A stretch of 28,648 bases of DNA. Origin: JAQGMV01 sp035525455. Lineage in GTDB: Bacteria > Pseudomonadota > Gammaproteobacteria > Burkholderiales > SG8-41. The translations under genes were made by a program, and so were the position numbers. How positions within the stretch are numbered: position 1 is the first letter of the stretch; the number at the start of each line of letters is the position of its first letter. Shown in pieces: positions 20,889-28,648 of the stretch. The notes beneath the pieces are model-generated. The model saw only the letters and a list, made by a program, of their open reading frames with translations. It had not been told where the DNA came from and ran no database searches. The stretch is from positions 1 to 28,648 of the forward strand of contig DATLEF010000189.1 in the NCBI GenBank assembly GCA_035525455.1. Direction: 5' to 3'.

Positions 20889-21622
20889 TTCACCACCAGC
20901 GCGATCCGCTGCGCGAGATTGGCCGAGCCGGGCGCGTGTATCAGCTTCTTAACCGCCGCTTTCGACCAGGTCTCCATTTCCGGATGCGCGCGCTCGTAGT
21001 GGACGAAGTTGTCGTTGCGCGCGGCCACCGACGTGAACTCGTACAGGCACGCGTGCTTCGCCCAGCCTGCGACGGACACGAGCTTGCGCACCCGCACGCA
21101 GCCGCGCAGAGTGCTCATCGAGGGCAACCGCCACTCGGCATACCAGCGGGCGAGCTCGTCCTCGTCATCGTACGAAGCCGCATTGAAGCTTCCAAGCTGT
21201 ATGCACGCGCTTGGTGTCATGTCGGCCTGCGGCTGCCGCGCCTCAGGGCCATGCACTCGCGCCTGGTCGATCATGATGTTCACACGCTCGCTTTGCCGCA
21301 GCTGCAGCATGCGCCGGTCGGCTTCGGGCAGACTCGCGTGAAAGGCGTTGGGCGTGGGACGCGTGAACGCTTCCGGCTCTTTCGCTCCGAAGATGAGTAT
21401 GTAGCGGTCGCCTGCAGGTACGTCGGCTTGCGTCGTGTGCGATACGCGGCCTTTTCCGCCGCCGAGCGGAACGACATTCTCCTCCGACGCATAATGCGCG
21501 CCCCACAGAATTCCCGGTCGTTCGACGACGCGCGGCATGTAGCTCGTGTGCAGCCACGACAGATGCTGCTCGCGCTGTCCGGCCGGCAGGTTGTACCACG
21601 TGATCCAGCATGCTCGATCCAC
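20885..21622 (-). CDS. Unknown protein with two similar halves, coupled to a Bug receptor
   Basis: The 245-residue soluble protein lacks a signal peptide. The first half has WITWYNLPAGQREQHLSWLH and MPRVVERPGILWGAHYAS; the second has YDDEDELARWYAEWRLPSM, STLRGCVRVRKLVSV and HACLYEFTSVAARND. Each half pairs a Trp/Tyr-rich helix ending in a Pro with a strand, which suggests two ferredoxin-like alpha/beta-barrel (EthD or dimeric-barrel type) domains in tandem. That class includes small oxygenases, isomerases and lyases without large cofactors, but no catalytic residue set can be named here. The start is GTG 21622, about five bases after AAAAGGA. It overlaps the receptor gene by 4 bases, so its role should lie in metabolism of that receptor's ligand. 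Confidence 0.72.
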   Translation of the reverse strand: MDRACWITWYNLPAGQREQHLSWLHTSYMPRVVERPGILWGAHYASEENVVPLGGGKGRVSHTTQADVPAGDRYILIFGAKEPEAFTRPTPNAFHASLPEADRRMLQLRQSERVNIMIDQARVHGPEARQPQADMTPSACIQLGSFNAASYDDEDELARWYAEWRLPSMSTLRGCVRVRKLVSVAGWAKHACLYEFTSVAARNDNFVHYERAHPEMETWSKAAVKKLIHAPGSANLAQRIALVVK

Positions 21623-21704
21623 GGCGATCCTTTTCTACGCGGCGGCAGCCGCAAGTCGATTTCATTTTTCGTTGCGGCGTTGCGATTTCCACACGAATGG
21701 ATTC

Positions 21705-21712
21705 ATTATAAA
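21705..21712. promoter_or_regulatory. Overlapping divergent -10 boxes
   Basis: TATAAT on the minus strand (21710-21705) and TATAAA on the plus strand (21707-21712) overlap in the 122-base space between the divergent genes starting at 21622 (-) and 21745 (+). No strong -35 elements are visible. Shared promoter DNA would couple the two units. Confidence 0.4.
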
Positions 21713-21744
21713 AGACTGGTGTCACTATTCCGCCGGGCACTTTC

Positions 21745-22785
21745 ATGCACCGCAGGCGTTTTCTCGGATCGATCTCGGCGCTCGCCGGCGCGGTCGCGCT
21801 GCGGGCGCGCGATGCGTACGCGCAAGCGAAGCCTCTCGCATTCGCGGACATGCACAGCCACATCGGAATCCTCAGCGCGCCGGCGGATGTACACGCCACG
21901 ATGGTTGCGAACGGTGTTCTTGTCATTGCGCGCAAAATCGTCGCCGATCTGCCGGTGATACGGCGCATCCCGAACCAGGGCGTGCAGCAGGTGCGGGAGC
22001 CCGCGCCCGGCGAGCTTGCGAGTCGGTTCGATGCTACGTTTGCGCGGCTGCAGGCCGAGCACAAAGCGCAAAACCTGATCGAGATCGTCGATGCGGAGGC
22101 GCTCGCTCGCGTCATGAGCGGCCAGAATCCCGCGGTCGTGCTCGCGGCCGAAGGCGCGGATTTCCTCGAAGGGGACCTGAAGCGTCTCGAAGCGGCGCGC
22201 CGCAATGGCCTCGTTCATTTGCAGCTTGTTCATTACCGCGTGTCCGAGCTCGGGGACATTTCCACGGAGCGGCCGGTGCACAACGGATTCACGCCGTTCG
22301 GCAAGGACGTGATCGCGGCGTGCAATCGCCTCGGCATACTGGTCGACATTGCCCATGCGACGTCCGACGGTATCGCGCAGGCCCTCGAGATTTCCGCGAA
22401 GCCGATGATCTATTCGCACGGACACATGACGGGGACGAACCCCTACTGGACGCAGGGCGGCCTGCGGGCGCGCGCCATCCACACCCCGCTCGCGAAAAGA
22501 GTTGCCGAAAAAGGCGGCGTGATCGGATTGTGGCCGCTCACGCTGCAATATCGATCGCTCGAAGTCTATGCCGGCGCGTTGCTGGATCTCGCGGCAGCGG
22601 TCGGGGCGGCGCATGTGGGCGTCGGCAGCGACATGTTTGGTTTGCCCGCGAGCGTCATCCCCGCCTACCAGCAGTTTGGCGAGCTGGAGCAACTCCTCGC
22701 CAGGCGCGGCGCGCGGCCGGAAGACGTTCGCAACATCCTCGGCGCGAACTATCTGCGTGTGCTGAAGAACGCATTGACGGTATAG
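21745..22785 (+). CDS. M19 membrane-dipeptidase-like protein with Tat signal
   Basis: The family consists of zinc dipeptidases (renal dipeptidase type). The 346-residue protein starts with a twin-arginine leader, MHRRRFLGSISALAGAVAL, so export of the folded metalloprotein is likely. Metal-site regions are ADMHSHIG (H37, H39), AAEGADFLEGD (bridging Glu), VDIAHATSDG and MIYSHGHMTG (two His), then GVGSDMFGLP near the C-terminus. The usual first motif is HxD; here it is HxH, an Asp-to-His change at a metal ligand. LVHYRVSELGD matches the family's THxxxNxxGD-like block. It may cleave a dipeptide, a lactam or an N-acyl amino acid. It is divergent from the receptor/unknown pair and probably part of the same uptake function. 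No clear ribosome-binding site is visible. Confidence 0.87.
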   Translation: MHRRRFLGSISALAGAVALRARDAYAQAKPLAFADMHSHIGILSAPADVHATMVANGVLVIARKIVADLPVIRRIPNQGVQQVREPAPGELASRFDATFARLQAEHKAQNLIEIVDAEALARVMSGQNPAVVLAAEGADFLEGDLKRLEAARRNGLVHLQLVHYRVSELGDISTERPVHNGFTPFGKDVIAACNRLGILVDIAHATSDGIAQALEISAKPMIYSHGHMTGTNPYWTQGGLRARAIHTPLAKRVAEKGGVIGLWPLTLQYRSLEVYAGALLDLAAAVGAAHVGVGSDMFGLPASVIPAYQQFGELEQLLARRGARPEDVRNILGANYLRVLKNALTV

Positions 22786-22925
22786 TCATCGCATGTTTGT
22801 CGAGCTCTATCGGGGCCACCGCTTTTGGACACCTGCTGCGCGCTCTGGAATAAATGGCAATCGTTCGCTGTTTCTGTCATTGTCGCCAGCGCAGCCCTAA
22901 GAGTCCCTCTAGATAAAGGAACGAC

Positions 22926-23213
22926 ATGAATACGCTTCGCAAACGTATGTTGCAGATCGCTCTCCCCGCGGTGCTCGCCGCGTCCATTCCCGGGTGTGTG
23001 ACCTATCCCGCGGGCCAGCTCGCCGGCCTTTCGAGCCTGGAGCTGTGCGAGCTCCGGGAAAACCAGGGCGTGAATTTGACCGAGGAAACAAGGCGCACGC
23101 TGGCGAGCGAGTTGCAGCGACGCAATGACGATTGCCGCAGTCACGGGGCAGCGGTTGCAGCACGTCGCCTCGAAGCGCTGCACCTCGATATGTACGGAAG
23201 ACAGAGTCCTTGA
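22926..23213 (+). CDS. Small putative lipoprotein of unknown function
   Basis: The 95-residue protein begins MNTLRKRMLQIALPAVLAASIPGC, with a lipobox-like IPGC that places the lipidated Cys at residue 24, though Pro at -2 is not ideal. The mature part is a charged helix pair (LSSLELCELRENQGVNLTEE, TRRTLASELQRRNDDCRSH) with two further cysteines that could form a disulfide. AAAGGAAC sits a few bases upstream of the ATG. No family recognised. It is convergent with the MOSC gene, 12 bases between stops, without a terminator hairpin. The 140 bases before it contain no other gene. Confidence 0.65.
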   Translation: MNTLRKRMLQIALPAVLAASIPGCVTYPAGQLAGLSSLELCELRENQGVNLTEETRRTLASELQRRNDDCRSHGAAVAARRLEALHLDMYGRQSP

Positions 23214-23225
23214 ACTGCCGCTCCC

Positions 23226-24017
23226 TTAGTCGTTCAGACTCACCGTGTCGCCCACTCGTATTTCGCCGCCCCGGCCGCGCGTCGTAAGCGCGATGGCGAA
23301 CGTCGGCTGCGCCTGACCGAAAGCGCGCACGAGCGTCTGCATGACCGGCAGGTCGCGCTCGCCGCTCGTCGGATTCGCGTGCGTTGCGAGACAGCGCGTT
23401 TTCGGCCGCGTCACGTCGAATTCGACGTCTCCGATGCGCAGCCGGCGGGCTATCCAGTCCTGCTCTTCCCACCCTGCGACCCCGTCGATCGCGATATTCG
23501 AGCGAAAACGCAGCTCGCTCAGATCAGGCTGTGCGAGCGCGGCTGCGACGGCGGCCAGGCTCTCACGGCTGTGCAGCGTGATTTGGTCTTTCTCGTTGTC
23601 CTGGTAGCGCGGCGTTACGCCATCGCCGATCAACTCGAGCGGCATCCGTTCGGGATGTCCCGCGAGGGGATTTTCGGGAAGTGACAGAACGTAGCGCTCG
23701 ACTGCCGCAGCGATGCGCTTGCGGCCGTCCGGGTCGAGCGTATCGTCAGTGAGCACTTCATCGCCGAAGCTCACGCGCACCCGCCGCGTCGCGTGATCCA
23801 GCGTGAGCGCGAGCCGCGCGAGTCCCGGCGTGTTCACTAGGACCGCGTGACCCTGCTTCCTGCTCCATGCGGACTCCGGCAAACCGGAATCCGCAAAGCG
23901 GAACGAGAGCGCACGATCGCCGGCGATGCGGCCTTCTTCCAGTACGGTCAAGGAGTTGCAGAGCTCCGGCGTAAAGCCTTTGACCGGATAGCGATAGAGC
24001 GCGACGACGCGTGGCAT
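23226..24017 (-). CDS. MOSC domain-containing protein
   Basis: The 263-residue protein has an N-terminal MOSC-type beta barrel (MPRVVALYRYPVKGFTPELC, then LEEGRIAGDRALSFRF) and a C-terminal MOSC domain (about 130-260). C209 in DVTRPKTRCLATHANPTSGE is the conserved cysteine; FRSNIAIDG and GGEIRVGDTVSL complete the family pattern. Relatives bind molybdenum cofactor and include molybdenum-dependent reductases of N-hydroxylated compounds (YcbX/mARC). This protein lacks the extra C-terminal ferredoxin domain of YcbX, so it would need a separate electron donor. ATG 24017 follows CAGGAGACC. It is divergent from parE and not functionally linked to its neighbours as far as I can see. Confidence 0.88.
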   Translation of the reverse strand: MPRVVALYRYPVKGFTPELCNSLTVLEEGRIAGDRALSFRFADSGLPESAWSRKQGHAVLVNTPGLARLALTLDHATRRVRVSFGDEVLTDDTLDPDGRKRIAAAVERYVLSLPENPLAGHPERMPLELIGDGVTPRYQDNEKDQITLHSRESLAAVAAALAQPDLSELRFRSNIAIDGVAGWEEQDWIARRLRIGDVEFDVTRPKTRCLATHANPTSGERDLPVMQTLVRAFGQAQPTFAIALTTRGRGGEIRVGDTVSLND

Positions 24018-24078
24018 GGTCTCCTGCCGGTAAATGTGAACGGAGCCTTAATGTATCGTACGTGCGTATTGCACGCGG

Positions 24079-24084
24079 TACAAT
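24079..24084 (+). promoter_or_regulatory. Possible -10 box upstream of parE
   Basis: TACAAT at 24079-24084 lies about 50 bases before the parE ATG in the space divergent from the MOSC gene. No clear -35 is seen at the right spacing. Confidence 0.3.
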
Positions 24085-24135
24085 GCTTCGGTGTGCGCGA
24101 AAAGGTGATCACGCGCGGTTCGAAGCGAAGGACCC

Positions 24136-26097
24136 ATGGCAGCAAAGAAATACGACGAAAGCTCAGTCAAGAAACTCCGTGGCATAGAGCCGGTGCAGCG
24201 TCTCCCGGGGATGTATACCCGGACTTCCGACCCGACGCACATCATCCAGGAAGCGATCGATAACGCAGCCGACGAAGCGTTCGGCGAGCACGCCGACAGG
24301 ATAGACGTCACGCTGCACCGCGACGGCTCGGTCACCGTGACGGACAACGGCCGCGGCATTCCCGTGGGTCTCCATCCCACCGAGAAGATTCCAACCATCC
24401 AGCTGGTTTTCACCGAACTGCACGCGGGCGCGAAATTCTCGAGGACCGAAGCCGACGCGGCTTACAAATTCTCGGGCGGTCTCCACGGCGTCGGTGTCTC
24501 GGTCACGAACGCGTTGTCCGAGCGGCTCGAAGTGGAAGTCAAACGCGAAGCCGGGGTACATCGGATCGTCTTCGAGAACGGTGGCGTCACGGAGAAGCTC
24601 AAAAAGATCCGCACCTGTGCGCCAAGGGATACGGGCACGTCGCTTCGCATCTGGCCCAACAGGAAATATTTCGACAGTCCGAAAATCTCGCTTCCCGATC
24701 TCGAGCGGATCGTGCGCTCGAAAGCCGTGCTGCTGCCGGGCGTCCACGTGACGCTCAATATCGAAGGCACGAAGGAAACCGAAACGCGCACGTGGAGCTA
24801 TCCGGAAGGCATGAAAGGCTATCTCGAGGAACTGCTGGCCGAGACGCCCGCAGCCGCTCCGATATTCGATGGCGAGAAATACGTGACCGAGGCGAACGGC
24901 TTCGCGCTCGGCGAAGGCGCCGGCTGGGCATTCGCGTTCGTCGAGGAGAGCAAAGGGTATGGCGAATCGTACGCGAACTTGATCCCGACGCCCGCGGGCG
25001 GCACGCACGAAGCAGGTTTGCGCGACGGCGTCTTCGAAGCGGTGAAAGCGTTTGCCGAGCACCACAACATGATGCCGCGCGGAATCAGGCTCATGGCCGA
25101 CGACGTGTGGTCGCGGACCGTATTCTTTCTCTCGGCCAAAGTGCTCGAGCCGCAGTTCCACGGCCAGACCAAGGAGAAGCTTTCCAATCGCGACGCGATC
25201 AAGCTCGTTTCGAGCATGGTGCGCGATCCGTTCGAGCTGTGGATGAACAGCCACGTCGACTGGGGCCGCAAGGTCGCCGATCTCGTGATCAAGCAGGCGG
25301 TCGAGCGCTCGCGCTCGGTGCAGAAAGTCGAGCGCAAAAAATCCTCGAGCGTCGTGATCCTCCCGGAGAAGCTCACCGACTGCGAATCGACCAGCATCGG
25401 CGACAACGAGCTTTTTCTGGTCGAAGGCGATTCGGCGGGCGGCTCGGCCAAGCAGGCCCGCGACAAGCGCTTCCAGGCGATTTACAAAATGCGCGGCAAA
25501 GCGCTCAACTCGTGGGAAGTGAAGCGCGAGCTCCTGTTCTCCAACGCCGAGATTCACGATATCGCGGTGGCGATCGGTGTCGATCCGCACGGGTCCGACG
25601 ACGAGCCGGATCTTTCGAATCTGCGCTACGGCAAAATCGCTTCGATGACCGATGCCGACGTCGACGGCGCGCACATCTCGGTGCTGCTGCTGACGCTCTT
25701 CTACCGCCATTTCCCGAAGCTGATCGAGCGCGGCCACATCTACATTGCGAGCCCGCCGCTCTACAAGATCGACATTCCGGCGGTCGGCAAACGCGCCGCG
25801 AAGAAGCAGTACGCGCTCGACGAAGAAGAGCGCAAATCGATTTTCGACCGCGCGCGCGACGACGGGATCAAAGTGGAGTCGCTGAAGATCCAGCGCTTCA
25901 AGGGTCTCGGCGAAATGAATCCCGAACAGCTGTGGGAGACCACGCTGTGCCCCGACACGCGGCGGCTCCTTAAAGTGCGGATCGAAGACCGCGAGCAGAC
26001 ATTTACGATATTCAACATGCTCATGTCCAAGCGAGAAGCCGACAAGCGCTGCGCGTGGATGGAAGAGAAGGGCGATACGGTCGAGGCCGACGTATAA
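24136..26097 (+). CDS. parE: DNA topoisomerase IV subunit B
   Basis: ParE supplies the ATPase of topoisomerase IV, which decatenates replicated chromosomes. The 653-residue protein has the GHKL ATP site: E39 and N43 in QEAIDNAADEAF, DNGRGIPVG at 70-78 and GGLHGVGVSVTNAL at 114-127. The TOPRIM domain has LVEGDSAGGSAKQARD near 430 and DADVDGAHISVLLLTLFYRHFP near 506, and the end has QRFKGLGEMNPEQLWETTL. Length and the VFTELHAGAKF block favour ParE over GyrB, which would have a longer or differently split C-terminus; pairing with the downstream parC agrees. GAAGGACCC precedes the ATG. parC starts two bases after the stop, so the subunits are co-translated. Confidence 0.96.
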   Translation: MAAKKYDESSVKKLRGIEPVQRLPGMYTRTSDPTHIIQEAIDNAADEAFGEHADRIDVTLHRDGSVTVTDNGRGIPVGLHPTEKIPTIQLVFTELHAGAKFSRTEADAAYKFSGGLHGVGVSVTNALSERLEVEVKREAGVHRIVFENGGVTEKLKKIRTCAPRDTGTSLRIWPNRKYFDSPKISLPDLERIVRSKAVLLPGVHVTLNIEGTKETETRTWSYPEGMKGYLEELLAETPAAAPIFDGEKYVTEANGFALGEGAGWAFAFVEESKGYGESYANLIPTPAGGTHEAGLRDGVFEAVKAFAEHHNMMPRGIRLMADDVWSRTVFFLSAKVLEPQFHGQTKEKLSNRDAIKLVSSMVRDPFELWMNSHVDWGRKVADLVIKQAVERSRSVQKVERKKSSSVVILPEKLTDCESTSIGDNELFLVEGDSAGGSAKQARDKRFQAIYKMRGKALNSWEVKRELLFSNAEIHDIAVAIGVDPHGSDDEPDLSNLRYGKIASMTDADVDGAHISVLLLTLFYRHFPKLIERGHIYIASPPLYKIDIPAVGKRAAKKQYALDEEERKSIFDRARDDGIKVESLKIQRFKGLGEMNPEQLWETTLCPDTRRLLKVRIEDREQTFTIFNMLMSKREADKRCAWMEEKGDTVEADV

Positions 26098-26099
26098 CG

Positions 26100-28493
26100 A
26101 TGGACATGGACACCAAGACCAGACAATCCAAAGGCGACGACGCCACGCTCGACCTGTTCGCGGAAACCGGAGCGGGCGGAAGCGGTATCGGCGCACCGCC
26201 CAATCCCCCTGCGATCGGCGGGGACGACTTCATCGACATGGCCGCTTTCGCCGAGCGGAGCTATCTCACGTATGCGATGAGCGTCGTTCGCGGCCGTGCG
26301 ATTCCGAACGTGGAAGACGGCCAGAAACCGGTACAGCGCCGCATCCTCTACGCCATGCACGAGCTCGGTCTGCGGAGCGGCGTGCAGCACACCAAATCGG
26401 CGCGCATCGTCGGCGAGGTCCTCGGCAAGTACCATCCGCACGGCGACGCATCGACCTACGAGGCGCTCGTTCGCATGGCGCAGGATTTTTCTCTGCGCTA
26501 TCCGCTGATCGACGGGCAGGGCAACTTCGGAACGGCCGACGGTGACTCGGCTGCGGCGTATCGATATACCGAAGCGCGGTTGACGCCGATCGCCGAGCTG
26601 CTGCTCGCCGAGATCGATCAGGACACCGTCGATTTCTTCCCGAATTACGATGGGCGGCTCCGCGAGCCTGAGCTTCTGCCGGCTCGCCTGCCCATGCTGT
26701 TGCTCAACGGCGCCTCGGGGGTCGCAGTGGGCATGGCGTGCGAGCTGCCGCCGCACAACATGCGCGAAGTCGCCGAAGCCGCGGTGCACATGATCCGGCA
26801 CCCGAAGGCGACGCCCGAAGCGCTGATGGAGATCATCCAGGGGCCCGATTTCCCCGGCGGCGGCCAGATCATCAGCCCGCGCCAGGCGATACTCGACGCC
26901 TACACGACCGGACGCGGCAGTTTGCGCGCGCGTGCCAAGTGGAAAGTCGAGAACCTCGCGCGCGGTCAGTGGCAGGTCGTCGTGACCGAGCTTCCGCCGA
27001 CGACTTCCGCCAAGCGCGTCATGGAAGAGATCGAGGAGCTCACCAATCCCAAGCCCAAGGAGAAGGGCGGCAAAGTCAGCGCGACGCAGACCCATCTGAA
27101 GCAGCTCATCCTGGGCTCGCTGGAAAAAGTGAACGACGAGTCCGACAAGGACAACAAAGTGCGGCTCATGCTCGAGCCGCGCTCCTCGCGCCAGGACCCG
27201 GACGAGTTCATGCGCCTCATGCTCGCTCATACGAGTCTCGAAGAAAATTTTTCGGTGAATCTCGTCGTCCTTGGCCTCGACGGGCGGCCGGGACGCAAGA
27301 ACATCCGCGAAATGCTCGACGAATGGGTGGCGTTTCGTATCCTCACCGTCACGCGCCGGACCAACTACCGGCTGAGCCAGGTCGAGCGCCGCATACACAT
27401 ACTGGAAGGCCGCAACATCGTCTTCCTCAACATCGACAAAGTGATCAAGGTCATCCGTGAATCGGACGAGCCCAAGCCCGACTTGATGAAGCGTTTCGAT
27501 CTCACCGACATCCAGGCCGAGGATATTCTCGAGATCCGCCTGCGGCAGCTCGCGCGGCTCGAAGGCATCAAGATTCAGACCGAGCTGAAAGAGCTCAAGG
27601 TCGAGCGCAAAGACCTGAAAGCGCTCCTCGGAGCCGAAACCGAGATGAAGAAGCTCGTCGCGCAGGAGATCAAGGACGACGCGAAGAAATACGGCGATGC
27701 GCGCCGCACCACGATAGAAGAGGCCGGCCGCGCCACGTTCGAGCGCCAGGTCCTGGACGAGCCGCTCACGATCATCGTCTCGCGCAACGGCTGGGTGCGC
27801 TCGCGCCAGGGCCATGGGCTCGATCTCGCCGGGACGACGTACAAGACGGGCGATGCCGAGTACGCGGTGTTCGAAACGCGCTCGGTCAATTACATCGCTG
27901 CGATCGATTCCACCGGGAAAGCGTTCAGCGTCCAGGCCGCGGACATTACGGGCGGCAAAGGCGACGGTGTGCCCTTCACTTCACTGATCGACCTCGCGCC
28001 GGGCGCGCGGCTCGCGCACATCGTCGATGCATCGGCGGGTAAGCGCTATCTCGTGGCGAACTCCGGCGGCTATGGCTTTGTCGTGAAATCGGAGGAATTG
28101 CTCACGCGCATCCGCGCCGGCAAAAGCTTCATGACGCTGCAGGAAGGCGAAGAAGTCCTGCGTCCCGCGCTCGTTCCCATTGAAGCGGAAATGACGGTGA
28201 CGCTCTCCGAGAACGGCCGCATGCTGCTTTTTTCGACGGACGAGCTGAAAGAGCTCGCGCGCGGGCGCGGCATCACGCTGATGGGACTCGACGACGGCGA
28301 GAAAATGGTCGCGGTCGGTTTTGGAAACTCGAAAGCCGTCACCGTCGCGGGTCGATCACGCTCCGGTGCGGAGAAGACGGTGCGCGTGAGCGGCGAAGAC
28401 CTCCAGAAACACATCGTGCACAGGGCGCGTAAAGGTTGTCTGCTGCCAGGCAAGCTCGCGCCGGTCGCGGTCAAGGGGGCGGCGCTCGCCTGA
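26100..28493 (+). CDS. parC: DNA topoisomerase IV subunit A
   Basis: ParC is the DNA cleavage and religation subunit of topoisomerase IV. The 797-residue protein has SYLTYAMSVVRGRAIPNVEDG at 54-74, the quinolone-determining loop HPHGDASTYEALVRMAQ at 112-128 and the catalytic Tyr156 in AAAYRYTEARLTP. A long coiled-coil tower region follows, with LTDIQAEDILEIRLRQLARL, and the C-terminal blades are typical of the Neisseria-type ParC. The position matching E. coli Ser80 is Ala117. ATG 26100 is chosen as it follows the parE stop by two bases; ATG 26106 is equally possible because the first 45 residues are a variable, disordered leader (GAGGSGIGAPPNPPA). Confidence 0.96.
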   Translation: MDMDTKTRQSKGDDATLDLFAETGAGGSGIGAPPNPPAIGGDDFIDMAAFAERSYLTYAMSVVRGRAIPNVEDGQKPVQRRILYAMHELGLRSGVQHTKSARIVGEVLGKYHPHGDASTYEALVRMAQDFSLRYPLIDGQGNFGTADGDSAAAYRYTEARLTPIAELLLAEIDQDTVDFFPNYDGRLREPELLPARLPMLLLNGASGVAVGMACELPPHNMREVAEAAVHMIRHPKATPEALMEIIQGPDFPGGGQIISPRQAILDAYTTGRGSLRARAKWKVENLARGQWQVVVTELPPTTSAKRVMEEIEELTNPKPKEKGGKVSATQTHLKQLILGSLEKVNDESDKDNKVRLMLEPRSSRQDPDEFMRLMLAHTSLEENFSVNLVVLGLDGRPGRKNIREMLDEWVAFRILTVTRRTNYRLSQVERRIHILEGRNIVFLNIDKVIKVIRESDEPKPDLMKRFDLTDIQAEDILEIRLRQLARLEGIKIQTELKELKVERKDLKALLGAETEMKKLVAQEIKDDAKKYGDARRTTIEEAGRATFERQVLDEPLTIIVSRNGWVRSRQGHGLDLAGTTYKTGDAEYAVFETRSVNYIAAIDSTGKAFSVQAADITGGKGDGVPFTSLIDLAPGARLAHIVDASAGKRYLVANSGGYGFVVKSEELLTRIRAGKSFMTLQEGEEVLRPALVPIEAEMTVTLSENGRMLLFSTDELKELARGRGITLMGLDDGEKMVAVGFGNSKAVTVAGRSRSGAEKTVRVSGEDLQKHIVHRARKGCLLPGKLAPVAVKGAALA

Positions 28494-28521
28494 AGACTCG
28501 GGCCTCGCCGCCCCACGAACA

Positions 28522-28547
28522 GAGGGAAACCTTCCACGGTTTCCCTC
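28522..28547. terminator. Hairpin after parC, possible terminator
   Basis: A ten-base stem, GAGGGAAACC (28522-28531) and GGTTTCCCTC (28538-28547), with loop TTCCAC lies 28 bases after the parC stop, between it and an apparent convergent gene. No T run follows on either strand, so termination efficiency is doubtful. Confidence 0.45.
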
Positions 28548-28575
28548 CGTAACCTCCCTTCCCCCACTGATGCTG

Positions 28576-28648
28576 CTACGGCGCGAGCGGCGGCTCGGCG
28601 TCGATGCGCTGTCCGGTGACGTGCCGGTACAACGCATACGCACGATTG
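28576..28648 (-). CDS. C-terminal fragment of an unidentified minus-strand gene
   Basis: Read on the minus strand from the window edge, one frame gives NRAYALYRHVTGQRIDAEP followed by PLAP and a TAG stop at 28578-28576. Its composition looks coding and the convergent hairpin just beyond fits a gene end. Only 24 codons are visible, so no family can be named. Confidence 0.4.
   Translation of the reverse strand, partial: NRAYALYRHVTGQRIDAEPPLAP

Noticed and set aside
22786..22925. Possible promoter or small RNA between the dipeptidase and the lipoprotein
   Set aside because: TTGTCG and TAGATA are present but too far apart, and no stable hairpin with a T run is seen.
24163..26196. Long minus-strand ORF of 677 codons opposite parE
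   Set aside because: It is the antisense shadow of a clearly recognised parE in high-GC DNA; its translation is Arg/Asp/His-rich with no family pattern.
25761..27815. Long minus-strand ORF of 684 codons opposite parC
   Set aside because: Antisense shadow of parC with no recognisable domain; high GC content lengthens such frames.
28356..28643. Minus-strand ORF of 95 codons at the right edge
   Set aside because: It overlaps the end of parC; a different minus frame (28576-28648) gives a better coding-like C-terminus.

Overview
The window is high-GC proteobacterial chromosome, most likely from a betaproteobacterium of Burkholderiales type. This rests on five periplasmic tripartite-tricarboxylate-transporter (Bug/TctC) receptors, a ParC that resembles the Neisseria type, and an Fe-type superoxide dismutase. 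The genus cannot be named from sequence alone. I saw no rRNA, tRNA, CRISPR array or insertion sequence.

Left part (1-2359): a minus-strand NADPH:F420-reductase-like gene, cut by the window edge, faces away from pxpB-pxpC, two of the three 5-oxoprolinase subunits. The spacer between them holds two oppositely oriented TATAAT boxes and a 14-codon leader ORF whose stop overlaps the pxpB start.

Central catabolic region (2396-16609): about a dozen co-directional genes, several overlapping by 4 bases. The order is GntR/UTRA regulator, UbiD decarboxylase, Bug receptor, MmgE/PrpD protein, argininosuccinate-lyase-like C-N lyase, methylaspartate-ammonia-lyase-like protein, Bug receptor, second MmgE/PrpD protein, Bug receptor, luciferase-like flavin oxidoreductase, MFS transporter, Bug receptor. 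The combination of MmgE/PrpD protein, ASL-like lyase and (methyl)aspartate ammonia-lyase recalls the epimerase plus C-N lyase route for iminodisuccinate. My main hypothesis is that the region degrades an N-substituted aspartate or aminopolycarboxylate: receptors for uptake, MmgE/PrpD epimerases, a C-N lyase giving an amino acid plus an unsaturated diacid, then an ammonia-lyase. This is inference.

Housekeeping and stress region (16617-19849): sodB, two small exported proteins of unknown function, a 51-residue membrane protein, a CsbD protein, a short conserved unknown and a single-domain response regulator, with two clear intrinsic terminators.

Right part (19911-28648): a minus-strand pair of a fifth Bug receptor and an unknown two-repeat protein, divergent from a Tat-exported M19 dipeptidase-like protein with an altered metal motif. 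Then come a small putative lipoprotein, a MOSC protein, and the parE-parC operon for topoisomerase IV. The last 73 bases carry the apparent C-terminus of another minus-strand gene. No gene-free stretch exceeds 300 bases; the longest (19202-19471) shows nothing I can name with confidence.
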